Source: Burkholderia cepacia
GTDB lineage: Bacteria; Pseudomonadota; Gammaproteobacteria; Burkholderiales; Burkholderiaceae
NCBI RefSeq assembly: GCF_001718835.1
Contig: NZ_CP013443.1
Span: forward strand, 2,232,001-2,296,000
Length of the DNA stretch: 64,000 nt
Direction: 5' to 3'
Shown in pieces: positions 9,175 through 17,614 of this stretch. The position numbers were made by a program, and so were the translations under genes. A model generated the notes under the pieces. That model was not told the origin of the DNA, did no database searches, and saw only the letters and a program-made list of their open reading frames with translations. How positions within the stretch are numbered: the stretch's first letter is position 1; each line of letters begins with the position of its first letter.

Positions 9175-10422
9175 TCACAGCCGCAATGCGGCGCTAAGAT
9201 CGTCGTGCTCGAAGGCACTGGCCATACGTGCCATCTCTGCTCGTGTGCAACCAACTTCCTGGGCAACCGCTTGCCATGTCCGGGTAACGTCGGCTACCTC
9301 CCGGATCGTGGCCCGAGCCTGTTTCAGCGTCAGACCAAAAAACTCCGCCGCATTTTCCAAGAGCCCCACCGAGCACGTTCCCTCGTCGAGATCGATATTC
9401 GTCGTCAGGATACGCGCCTTCAGATCGGTCGGCGTGGGATTGAGGTCATAGGCTGGTGACAATACCCACCCATCGCGCCCCGCCCACAGAAAGCCGTGGT
9501 TGCGCAAGTGGTCGTCCACATTGGAAACCAAAACATTGAACGTCACGCGGCGATACAACTGCGCGGCGTCGGCCCGCGCCTTCGCCCCATGTTGCGTCAG
9601 CGCGTCAACTAGTTCGGGATAACTGCCGCGTTGACCGTCCCGCGATCCCGTCATCGACATAGCCGAGAGAAAGGGAACGCGAATATTGCCTGCGCGATCG
9701 AAACGACGGGACAGCAGCACCGGCTTGCCTGCTACGCGGAGCAGTTCGTGGTGCGGAGTGGATATGCCGGCGCGTTCCGCCAATAGTAGTGCGATTTCCT
9801 CCCAGGTCTCGATGCTGTAGTCGTCGGTCTCCTTCGGGAATTTGGCAATCGACAAATGACCGTACTGGTCGATGACCGAGGCCTTGGGACGTGCGCCGCC
9901 GAGCGACGATCCGGGCGCAAAGATGAGTTGCAGATCCTCATCGGTTTCCTCGTCCCGCAGGATGCGCTCGGTGATTTGTAGCAGCCGCCCCAATTCAATG
10001 AGCGCGGGAACCCCGGCGGGCACCGGCGCTTGGAACTCGTCCTCTCCGCTCCAGCGAAACCGCAAGGCTCCCAGACGCGTTTCATCGGCTACGCCCAACA
10101 AATAGTCCAGTTCGCTGAGTGTACGGACGCGCCGTCCTTCTCGTTCTGCTTGGCGACGCTCGGCGCGCTGCATGAGACGGCGCCCCCAGGTATCCGGCGC
10201 CGAATCACCTATCGAACCGAAGATCGGTTGATCAGGCAGCGGTGGAAAGACGCCTCGCGTCAATGCCAGCGCTGGTTCGATAGAAAAACGCTCGTCGTCG
10301 GCCAGCCAGGTCTCGTCATATTCGAACGTGACCGTTGCTTCCCGACGCGACGCATGGCGTCTGAGCAGCCCCACTGATCGCGGCGCGCCATCGAGATCAA
10401 TGTAGACGTCAACATCAGCCAT
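9175..10422 (-). CDS. hipA: HipA-type Ser/Thr kinase toxin
   Basis: A 415-residue HipA-family protein. The N-terminal HipA_N part is MADVDVYIDLDGAPRSVGLLRRH through GDSAPDTWGRRLMQR. The kinase part shows GSSLGGARPKA (the G-rich segment), a lysine in LSIAKFPKETDDYSIETWEE, the catalytic segment NVDDHLRNHGFLW, and the metal-binding LSPAYDLNP. All hallmarks of an active kinase seem present. Members phosphorylate translation targets such as glutamyl-tRNA synthetase in E. coli; the target here is unknown. The start at 10422 overlaps the end of hipB by eight bases, so the pair is coupled; the frame extends upstream but family homology begins at this ATG. The stop lies in an island iteron. In this position it could act as an addiction module that keeps the island in place. 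Confidence 0.88.
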   Translation of the reverse strand: MADVDVYIDLDGAPRSVGLLRRHASRREATVTFEYDETWLADDERFSIEPALALTRGVFPPLPDQPIFGSIGDSAPDTWGRRLMQRAERRQAEREGRRVRTLSELDYLLGVADETRLGALRFRWSGEDEFQAPVPAGVPALIELGRLLQITERILRDEETDEDLQLIFAPGSSLGGARPKASVIDQYGHLSIAKFPKETDDYSIETWEEIALLLAERAGISTPHHELLRVAGKPVLLSRRFDRAGNIRVPFLSAMSMTGSRDGQRGSYPELVDALTQHGAKARADAAQLYRRVTFNVLVSNVDDHLRNHGFLWAGRDGWVLSPAYDLNPTPTDLKARILTTNIDLDEGTCSVGLLENAAEFFGLTLKQARATIREVADVTRTWQAVAQEVGCTRAEMARMASAFEHDDLSAALRL

Positions 10423-10750
10423 GGTCACCCTTCCCGCCGCTACGAGGGAGCCGGATGCGCTGCGGCAATGCCGCGGTTGCCAACGACTGCCCAATCGTAT
10501 CTCGGGCCACATCGGCGATCTCCGACAGCCCGCCCAGAAGACCAAGCGCCTGCAACACGGCCGCATAGATGCCGATGCTCACGCCCGGATCACCCGCTTC
10601 GACGCGCTGCAGAGTCGCTCTGGACGTAAAAGCCCGTTCGGCAATCACCGCCATGGTCAACCGGCGGCGGCGACGCGCGTCGTGAATATCGGCGCCCAAT
10701 TTCCGCAACGCCCGCCGGACGCCGGCAGAAGGAGCGTGAGGAGTCGGCAT
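10415..10750 (-). CDS. hipB: HipB-like HTH antitoxin
   Basis: A 111-residue Xre/HipB-type DNA-binding protein. The helix-turn-helix is MAVIAERAFTSRATLQRVEAGDPGVSIGIYAAVLQALGL, about residues 33-71. The C-terminal 25 residues are basic and Gly-rich (LPRSGGKGDHG) and may contact HipA. It lies directly upstream of hipA with an eight-base overlap. The ribosome binding site AAGGTGG is well placed before its ATG on the minus strand. As in other hip operons it probably neutralises the kinase and represses its own promoter through the AT-rich site at 10770-10799. Confidence 0.85.
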   Translation of the reverse strand: MPTPHAPSAGVRRALRKLGADIHDARRRRRLTMAVIAERAFTSRATLQRVEAGDPGVSIGIYAAVLQALGLLGGLSEIADVARDTIGQSLATAALPQRIRLPRSGGKGDHG

Positions 10751-11007
10751 TTTGCCACCTTCGTAAGTCTTTATATCCGATAATGTATCACGAAGATAAC
10801 ACTAACCGCCAATGATATGACTACGGAGGACGATCAGGGGCCAAGCCATTTCATAAGCCTCGATGAGCCGACATTTCCGGATAATTCGTGAGAGATGCGG
10901 TAATCGGTACAGTCATACTCGTCGCTAAACTCGGCAAAATCTGGTAACAATTGCGGTAGTATGACGGTCTTTCAAATTCCTTTCATTAAAAATACGGATA
11001 GGTCTTG
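10751..11007. promoter_or_regulatory. Divergent promoter region of hipBA and Wadjet II
   Basis: 257 bp between divergent operons, clearly richer in A+T than its surroundings. For hipB a weak minus-strand promoter is possible: TTATCT (10794-10799) and TATAAA (10770-10775) with an 18-base spacer. The near-palindrome TATCCGATAA (10774-10783) overlaps the -10 and is a candidate HipB operator. GGATA half-sites also occur at 10879-10883 and 10996-11000. For the rightward jet operon, AGG at 11000-11002 is a plausible ribosome binding site, but no clear promoter was found. Confidence 0.4.
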
Positions 11008-12486
11008 ATGGATGGCCAACCGACAACCACCGCCCTTGCAGACACGCTGACTACGTTGGGCAGCTTTGGCCTGCTCGACCTGTCCCGGCAACAGCGCAAC
11101 CTCCTGCTACTTCGCCCGGTATTCCAGCTTGAGCGCTATAAGATGATGCTCGGGGACGAAAGCAGTTCAGACCGCAGCCTCTTCCAGGGTGTCGACACGC
11201 ATTACCTTGCATTGTCAGCACTGGATCAGATGATGGAAGCCACCACGGTCTCCAGTGGAAGTACTTCGACAGAAATCCTGACGCATCTTGCCGACGTCGC
11301 AATACGGATGAAACCGACACTCTCGGCGCCTCAGGCTCGGCGCGTAGCGGAGGTCATTCTCGATGCACTGGACAACAAGGCCAACAACCATCGCGAGTTC
11401 AGCTTCGAGTATTTTGATGCCCAAAGCGCGAGCACCAACAGCATCCAGTTCCGCCTTGTACGGTTCGAGCCCGACGCCGAAGATGTATATCGGTACCGCC
11501 CAACGGCGGAAGGCTATCTGGTCTACCTCGGAATGTTGGATCTCTCGCCGGAGGACTCCCAGGAACTGTTGGAAAAGATGCTGGACCTTCTGGTCCAGCG
11601 CGGGCGCTTCGATGCCGCTCTGGAAATCGCACGCCGTGCGCGCAAGCTATCCATTGAGTACCGTCAGCTCATTCGCGATCGCCTCTACCAGGCCTATCGC
11701 GCTCCAGGCAGCGTCAACTGGAGCCGAGACATGGCCGGGCGGATCGACGAGGCGCGGACGCACGTTCGTCAGCGCCAAGCCGAAGACGCCCGGATGGAGG
11801 AAGCCGTTGGCGAGGCCCTGCTTGGCGCCGATGAACCGAAGACGCGCGAGAGTCTCGTACAGCTGAAGGAAACCATCCGTAGCGCCAGCCTCATCCGACT
11901 ACAGCTTGTCACTGATATCAACGTAGCGCCCGAACGTTTCATCGAGGCGCAGCGCGCGGTCTTCCGTGCACGCAAGCCCACCGGTCTCCCGGACCTTGAG
12001 CCGCAACTCCTTCCGCAACTCGTCAACCTTCCGACCCAATTACTCTCGGCAGAAGCGGACGTCTTCATCAGTGCACTATACCCACCGGTGTGGCCAAGGG
12101 TGTACGACCTGAACTCGGTGTTCGCCCTGCTACTAGAGCAGCGTGGGGAAGATGCAGAGGTCGAGACTGACCCAGGCTCGATTGAGAAGCTCGAACCCCT
12201 GCCCGACCAGTTTTCGAAGGAACTCGTGCTACGCGCCAACGACTGGCTGGCAGGCAAGTTTTCCGCCGGCCAACGGCTGCGCATCGACCAACTGCTGGAT
12301 GCCGCCGAGGACGAAGGCCTAGACCGGACGACGCGGCGGTGCCTCGTTCTCATCCTGTTCCGATCGTTCGCGCGGTCTGAGAGCGAGTTCAAGAACGTGA
12401 GCGTCGAACTCACGGGAGACACCTTCCATCTCGACATCGCTCAGGGCAGTGCTCTCGAGTTCGTTCCCCAGGGAGAGTCAGAATGA
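11008..12486 (+). CDS. JetA-like subunit of a second Wadjet-type system (probably type II)
   Basis: A 492-residue protein with no DUF3375 resemblance, in the first position of a four-gene SMC operon. It is largely helical: LADTLTTLGSFGLLDLSRQQRNLLLLRPVFQLERYK at the start, FRLVRFEPDAEDVYRYRPTAEGYLVYLGMLDL in the middle, and LRANDWLAGKFSAGQRLRIDQLLDAAEDEGLDRTTRRCLVLILFRSF at the end. By position and size it should be the kleisin-like JetA subunit. The ATG at 11008 is chosen because AGG lies five bases upstream; a TTG directly before it is the alternative. Its stop overlaps the next start in ATGA. It lacks the visible marks of DUF2397 (another Wadjet type), so type II or a relative is the best guess, made from operon logic rather than alignment. 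Confidence 0.75.
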   Translation: MDGQPTTTALADTLTTLGSFGLLDLSRQQRNLLLLRPVFQLERYKMMLGDESSSDRSLFQGVDTHYLALSALDQMMEATTVSSGSTSTEILTHLADVAIRMKPTLSAPQARRVAEVILDALDNKANNHREFSFEYFDAQSASTNSIQFRLVRFEPDAEDVYRYRPTAEGYLVYLGMLDLSPEDSQELLEKMLDLLVQRGRFDAALEIARRARKLSIEYRQLIRDRLYQAYRAPGSVNWSRDMAGRIDEARTHVRQRQAEDARMEEAVGEALLGADEPKTRESLVQLKETIRSASLIRLQLVTDINVAPERFIEAQRAVFRARKPTGLPDLEPQLLPQLVNLPTQLLSAEADVFISALYPPVWPRVYDLNSVFALLLEQRGEDAEVETDPGSIEKLEPLPDQFSKELVLRANDWLAGKFSAGQRLRIDQLLDAAEDEGLDRTTRRCLVLILFRSFARSESEFKNVSVELTGDTFHLDIAQGSALEFVPQGESE

Positions 12487-13214
12487 ATATAGAACCTACC
12501 GTGCGCAACGCTGCGCGACTGACCTACAAGGCGCTGCACACGACGTTGTCGCCTATCAATGACTCGGAGTACCGCGAGCTGCTTGCCCTGTGCAGAGCAG
12601 ACCCGACATTCAGACGCTACGTCGAGGATGTCGCGGCCGGCATGGAACTGCAGATTCTCGACTTGAGCGAGCAGCGTGGGCTCATTGTAGTTCCGGCCTC
12701 CAAGGATAGCCGCTTCGCAGTGCGTCTCACGGATATCCGCAGCGGCATGACTCCAGACCAGAAGGCTGCGCTCGTGCTTGCCCACATCGCCATCGCGGCG
12801 GCCTTCTTCCCAACGACTGATGGATTGGACGATGACAACTACTCCCCGCCCCCGGCGTCTGTGGCCACCTGCCGCGACACACTCTATGCACTGGCGCGGC
12901 GCCTGAAGGAGACATCTGACCTTCCGCCGGACGTGCCACCTGAGCTTGCTCCCGGCTGGGAGACAATTTCAGCACTTCCAGTAGCAATCCCGTCCGGTCA
13001 GCGAGCGTCGCATGCCTCGGTTGTCGGCGTCGTCAAGATTGCGCTGAACCAGATGTCGCAGAACGGCCTTGTTCGGCTTGACCGCGACGCGGAAGACGAG
13101 GCGGCTGCGACCTACACGCCCACCTTTCGGCTGCGTGTGCAGTTGCGAGAACTGGCGTTGCGGCGACTTTACGAGATGGCGCAGCTTGCTACGACCGAGC
13201 GCAAGGCGGCGTGA
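12483..13214 (+). CDS. JetB-like subunit of the second Wadjet-type system
   Basis: A 243-residue protein in the jetB position. The C-terminal half has a winged-helix look (ASVVGVVKIALNQMSQNGLVRLDRDAEDEAAATYTPTFRLRVQLRELALRRLYEMA), as expected of a KITE-type subunit. The N-terminus carries YRELLALCRADPTFRRYVEDVAAGMELQIL and RGLIVVPASKDSRFAVRLTDIR. It overlaps the upstream gene by four bases (ATGA) and the downstream SMC gene by four bases (GTGA), so expression is coupled through the operon. It does not obviously resemble DUF4194 of the first system over its length. The function is assigned from position, size and the predicted fold. Confidence 0.75.
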   Translation: MNIEPTVRNAARLTYKALHTTLSPINDSEYRELLALCRADPTFRRYVEDVAAGMELQILDLSEQRGLIVVPASKDSRFAVRLTDIRSGMTPDQKAALVLAHIAIAAAFFPTTDGLDDDNYSPPPASVATCRDTLYALARRLKETSDLPPDVPPELAPGWETISALPVAIPSGQRASHASVVGVVKIALNQMSQNGLVRLDRDAEDEAAATYTPTFRLRVQLRELALRRLYEMAQLATTERKAA

Positions 13215-16200
13215 CCATGCAGAAGATTTCCCGCATCCACCTGGGCAACTGCGGCTACCGCACCGCATGGTACGAAGGGATGACTTTCGAGCTGACCGAC
13301 CCGGACAGCGGCCAACCCACCGACACGCTCATCAACCTGGAGAATGGCGGTGGCAAGACCACACTCATCGGGCTTGTGTTCTCGTGCTTCGAGACCGCTC
13401 AAGAGAGGTTTCTCAAACACATCCAGAGCAAGCACAACACGTTCTCTCAGTACTTCACTCACGATGGCGTACCTGGTTTCATCATCGTTGAATGGCTCAT
13501 GCCGTCCAGAATGGCAGGAGGCAAGCCCTACCGTCTGGTGACCGGTCAGGCGGTCGCGGTACGGTCGCACACCGAGCCACCGGAAGTCGACCGCATGTTC
13601 TTCTCATTCGAGGAGCACGCCGACCTCGGCCTGGTAGACATCCCGGCCCCAGGTCTGGCGCAGCCCACGTCGTCCTCCATGCAGGAGTTTTCTCGCTGGC
13701 TGCACGCACAGCAAAAAAAATACTCGGGTGACGTTTTCATCAGTCACAACCGCCAAGCGGAGTGGCAGCGGCATCTGAAAGACGAGCGTCTCATTGACCT
13801 GGACATGTTGCGCATGCAGGTCAACTTCTCGGCACAGGAAGGCGGTTTCGACACGGGTTTCCTCGACTTCAAGACGGAAGGCGAGTTCCTGCGCAAATTC
13901 CTGAATCTGACCAGCGACACCACGAAGGCCGACGAGGCACGGAAGCTAGTGGTTGCGGTATGCGAGAAGCATCGCCGTAAGCCTCAGTTCCAAAAGCGTC
14001 GTGATGAGCTAACCAAGTTCAGGGCATCACTGAACGCTTTCGCCGAGTCTGCTCATCTGTATCTTGAGACGCTTGCCGCGCAGCGCTCTATGCTAATTCG
14101 GGGCGCTCAGATGGTCCAGGCCTTGCAGGCCCGGGCCGTCTCCTTGTGCCTTGACCACGACCGAGAAGTGAAGTTTGAGCAGACCCAGCGAGGACTGGCC
14201 TCGGCTGCGCTCGCGGACTCGACGTCGTACACAAAGGAGCACGCGACGGTCACCTGGGCCTGGCACCAGAAGCGCAGCGCTCAGGCGAAGGCTCGCAAGG
14301 AGGCTGCCGATGGCCAGGTAAAGAACTTGGAGCAGGACGAACGACTCATTCGAGCGGCGCGGCTGCAGAAGGAAATCGTCGGCGTCGACGAAGAGCTCAA
14401 GGAGCTTGACGCGCTGGCCGAAGCCGAGCGCGCGAATCTCAAACCGACGAAGGACCACGTCGAAACTCAGGGGGCGCTGCTGCGCCGAGCACTGTTCAAC
14501 GAAGAGCAGCGACTGAAGGTAGCGCTCCAAGTGCTCAATGAGCGAGCTACCGCGCGTGAGGAAGAACGAACGGCCCTCCGCAAGCAACGAACTCAAGCCG
14601 AAGCTGACGAGCTCCGCCAGGTAGGGGAACGTTCGAAGCTTCAAGCGGCCGAGGAGTCCTACACGCGTCGTAGGCAAGCTCTTGAAGCGGATGGTGCCTT
14701 TCTCGGACCCGATGAGACGACTGCGGAGGCGCTTGAACGACTGAATACCAATGCTGCAACTGCGGCTTCCGAGCGTGACCTGCATCGAGCATCGCAGCAA
14801 CGCTGCGCCAAGGAGGCACGAGAGCATCGACAGTCCTCCGCAGCGGAGAACGTCCGCGCGGCCGAGTTGGCCGCCAAGGCACGGGCACTCGGCGAGTTCA
14901 TCGCACGAGGAGAAGCCGAGCTCGAACGCCTGGCACAGCTACCCACTCTTCTGAATGCCGTCGAATCCGACCGCGTCGACCCGTTGTCCGCGGCCTTGCC
15001 TGCCCGCCTGCGCGAGGTCGTCTCTGAGTCGGCACGACAAGTGTCTGTGGGAGACGTTCGCTTGGCGGAGCTACGCGCCACCAAGCAGGCTATTGATGAG
15101 ACCGGGGTTGCTGGCTACAGCATCGACGTTGCACTCGTCGTCGAGACACTTCTACAGGCAGGAGTGCGCTCGGCGAAAGCCTATAACGAATACATCTCAC
15201 GCGCCTTACCGGACGCCTCCAAGGCGCAGGCGCTCGTCGCCAGCGACCCCGCCCGCTTCCTCGGCGTCTCCGTGGCGTCCACGGAACTTGATAAGGCCAG
15301 GGCCATCTCCTGGGAGGCACGGCGGCCTACGCGTCCTGTAGTGATATCAGCGACAACCCTTGAGCCTGCAGCGCAACTGGCGGAGCGCTTGGTCGTCCCT
15401 GCCGAGGACGATTCGGCCTTTAACGTCGAGGCTGCCGCCAAGCTGGGCTCGAACCTCGAGATCCGGGTCTCTGATGAAAACGAGCGTCGGTCCGCGTATC
15501 AGGAGCGCCACGACCAAACGCTGAAGGCTATCCACGAGCTGGATAGGTATGCGAAGGAATTCGGCGACGGAAAACTTGGACGGGCACGAGCCGACAAGGT
15601 GGCCCTCGAAGAAGACGCTGCCGCTGCGACAGCACGCGCGGAGTCCCTCGAATCGCTCTCGCTTGAGTTGGATGAGAAGGCTCAAGGGCTGGAGCTGCAA
15701 GCCCAAGCCGCCGATGCGAGACGCCAGGCTGCACTTTTATCTTCCGAAGCAGTTCGCACGTTCCAGAACGAACACGAAGCCGGTCATGCGGAGCGCGTCC
15801 ACCGACTGGCGGACGTAGCACAAGGCATCACCGCAGCACAGGAGAGCAAGTCCGCAGCCGATGAGGGCCTTGAGCGACTGCAGCGTGAACACGACCGCGA
15901 CCACGGTTTGCGCGTGAGCACTGACCATGAACTCAAGGTCGCAGGCGAAGAGCGTGCGGGCGTTGCGCACTACGACAAGGACTATCCGGCTCACGAACAG
16001 CTGTTGCAGAACCCGCGACCGGTAGAGACGTTGCGCCGCATTTACAGCGATGCGGAAGCGGCCTATCTGGTCGAAGAAAGGGAGCGACTCGGGCTGTTGG
16101 CACACAAGCTGGAAGATGCTCGAAAGCGCCGTGAAGACAAGGCCAAGGAGTTCACCCGCGAATACAAGGGCGTTCAGATGGCGGACCTTGCTGCCTTTCT

Positions 16201-17614
16201 GAACGTAAACCATGAAGATGCGTTAGCCGACGTCGAGACCGCACTGGAGGCGGCCAAGCCAGAGCAGGTGAACGCTGCTTCAAATCTGCAGGTCGTGAAC
16301 GGCGAGTCAAGAAAGTGGTTGGACTCAAACAAGACGAACCTCGGCCCCGCGGTACCTGCTCACGAGGCTTTGGACCTGGATGCTCTGGCCGCTCTCATGG
16401 CTGAGGCCGAGAACCGCGTGAACGCGGCGTTGGAAAGGATGCGTGCGGCCAACGAAGCCGCGAACCAAGCCGCGGACAGAGCCAATCGGAAGCGCACAGC
16501 CGCGGAGGCGGACGGGAAGGTTGAGGCGCTGCTGCGCAGCAGCATGGGGTTTGAAGACAAGCCCGATCCAGTGCTCATTGCAGCGGAAATCGGCGCCCAA
16601 GTGGGAATGACCTTAGAAGTGCCGGACCCCGACAGTCTCGTTCTGGAGGCCGACGCCAGCAACCAAGTCAACGCGCTGCTAAAGGACTACACGGGGAAGA
16701 ACCAAGGCGTCAGCAAACTGCAAACCAAGGCTCGCGCTGCCTTCGACCTCGTCAAGGCGGCTGCGTCGGAGCAGTCGTTCCGCGAGGTCGACCCCGATGT
16801 TGCGCAGCAGATGGTCGCCAACGAGTTCGGTGCCGCGTGTACGGACGCGAAACGGCTCCTAGAGCATCTGGACGACCGCATCGCGACGACCGAGGCAACA
16901 CTGCGGTCGATGCAAGCTGACTTCGATGCCTGCGTCGAGGAGGTTCTCGCCGTCGTCCGCTCGGCCATCACGACGCTGAATCGCGCGACGAGCAAGGACA
17001 AGTCAGTGCCGGTGGGTGCCCCATACGTCGGTGGCAAGCAAGTCCTGAAGATGCGGGCAAACTTCGGCTCAGTGCCAGTTGAGACGCGACGCCAGACTCT
17101 CAGCGCCTACCTCGACACGTTGGTTGATACAAATGTGTTCCCTCCGCGCGGTACAGACTTCATCGCCGACGCTGTGGCGCGCGTTTATGGGCGTCCGCTA
17201 GGACTGCAAGTCCTGAAGATGTCCATCGAGGAGACAGAGCAGTACGTACCGGTTGAGCGGGTTTCGAACTCCGGTGGCGAAGGCGTCGTCATGGCGATGT
17301 TCCTATACTTGGTCATCAACCAGTTGCGGGCTGAGAACCACGCCCAGGTATATCGCATTGCCGGTGGGCCGCTCATCCTCGACAACCCGTTCGCGAAGGC
17401 CACCAGCCCCACCATGTGGCGCGCCCAACGGCTGCTGGCCGAGGCCATGAACGTCCAATTGATATTCGCCACGGCACTTCAGGACTTCAACGCTCTCGGC
17501 GAGTTCCAGCGATTCATCCGCCTGCGCCGCGCCGGACAGAACAGCAAGACAAGACGCTGGCACCTTGAGTTCGCTAACCTGAAGCTCAACAACGTACCCG
17601 AGGAGTTGGCTTGA
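13211..17614 (+). CDS. JetC-like SMC ATPase of the second Wadjet-type system
   Basis: A 1467-residue SMC-like ATPase. The N-terminal strand QKISRIHLGNCGYRTAWYEGM leads to a P-loop INLENGGGKTTLIGL (about residues 41-55). Long coiled-coil arms enclose a hinge-like region around SVGDVRLAELRATKQAIDETGVAGYSIDVALVVETLLQAGV. The C-terminal head has SNSGGEGVVMAMFLYLVINQL as signature and GGPLILDNPFAKATS as Walker B, followed by QLIFATALQDFNALGEFQRFIRLRR. The residue after the Walker B Asp is Asn rather than the usual catalytic Glu. It begins with GTG at 13211 overlapping the previous stop; an ATG two codons later is possible. Clearly different from jetC-I in length and motifs. It should be the loop-extruding motor of the second complex. 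Confidence 0.85.
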   Translation: MTMQKISRIHLGNCGYRTAWYEGMTFELTDPDSGQPTDTLINLENGGGKTTLIGLVFSCFETAQERFLKHIQSKHNTFSQYFTHDGVPGFIIVEWLMPSRMAGGKPYRLVTGQAVAVRSHTEPPEVDRMFFSFEEHADLGLVDIPAPGLAQPTSSSMQEFSRWLHAQQKKYSGDVFISHNRQAEWQRHLKDERLIDLDMLRMQVNFSAQEGGFDTGFLDFKTEGEFLRKFLNLTSDTTKADEARKLVVAVCEKHRRKPQFQKRRDELTKFRASLNAFAESAHLYLETLAAQRSMLIRGAQMVQALQARAVSLCLDHDREVKFEQTQRGLASAALADSTSYTKEHATVTWAWHQKRSAQAKARKEAADGQVKNLEQDERLIRAARLQKEIVGVDEELKELDALAEAERANLKPTKDHVETQGALLRRALFNEEQRLKVALQVLNERATAREEERTALRKQRTQAEADELRQVGERSKLQAAEESYTRRRQALEADGAFLGPDETTAEALERLNTNAATAASERDLHRASQQRCAKEAREHRQSSAAENVRAAELAAKARALGEFIARGEAELERLAQLPTLLNAVESDRVDPLSAALPARLREVVSESARQVSVGDVRLAELRATKQAIDETGVAGYSIDVALVVETLLQAGVRSAKAYNEYISRALPDASKAQALVASDPARFLGVSVASTELDKARAISWEARRPTRPVVISATTLEPAAQLAERLVVPAEDDSAFNVEAAAKLGSNLEIRVSDENERRSAYQERHDQTLKAIHELDRYAKEFGDGKLGRARADKVALEEDAAAATARAESLESLSLELDEKAQGLELQAQAADARRQAALLSSEAVRTFQNEHEAGHAERVHRLADVAQGITAAQESKSAADEGLERLQREHDRDHGLRVSTDHELKVAGEERAGVAHYDKDYPAHEQLLQNPRPVETLRRIYSDAEAAYLVEERERLGLLAHKLEDARKRREDKAKEFTREYKGVQMADLAAFLNVNHEDALADVETALEAAKPEQVNAASNLQVVNGESRKWLDSNKTNLGPAVPAHEALDLDALAALMAEAENRVNAALERMRAANEAANQAADRANRKRTAAEADGKVEALLRSSMGFEDKPDPVLIAAEIGAQVGMTLEVPDPDSLVLEADASNQVNALLKDYTGKNQGVSKLQTKARAAFDLVKAAASEQSFREVDPDVAQQMVANEFGAACTDAKRLLEHLDDRIATTEATLRSMQADFDACVEEVLAVVRSAITTLNRATSKDKSVPVGAPYVGGKQVLKMRANFGSVPVETRRQTLSAYLDTLVDTNVFPPRGTDFIADAVARVYGRPLGLQVLKMSIEETEQYVPVERVSNSGGEGVVMAMFLYLVINQLRAENHAQVYRIAGGPLILDNPFAKATSPTMWRAQRLLAEAMNVQLIFATALQDFNALGEFQRFIRLRRAGQNSKTRRWHLEFANLKLNNVPEELA

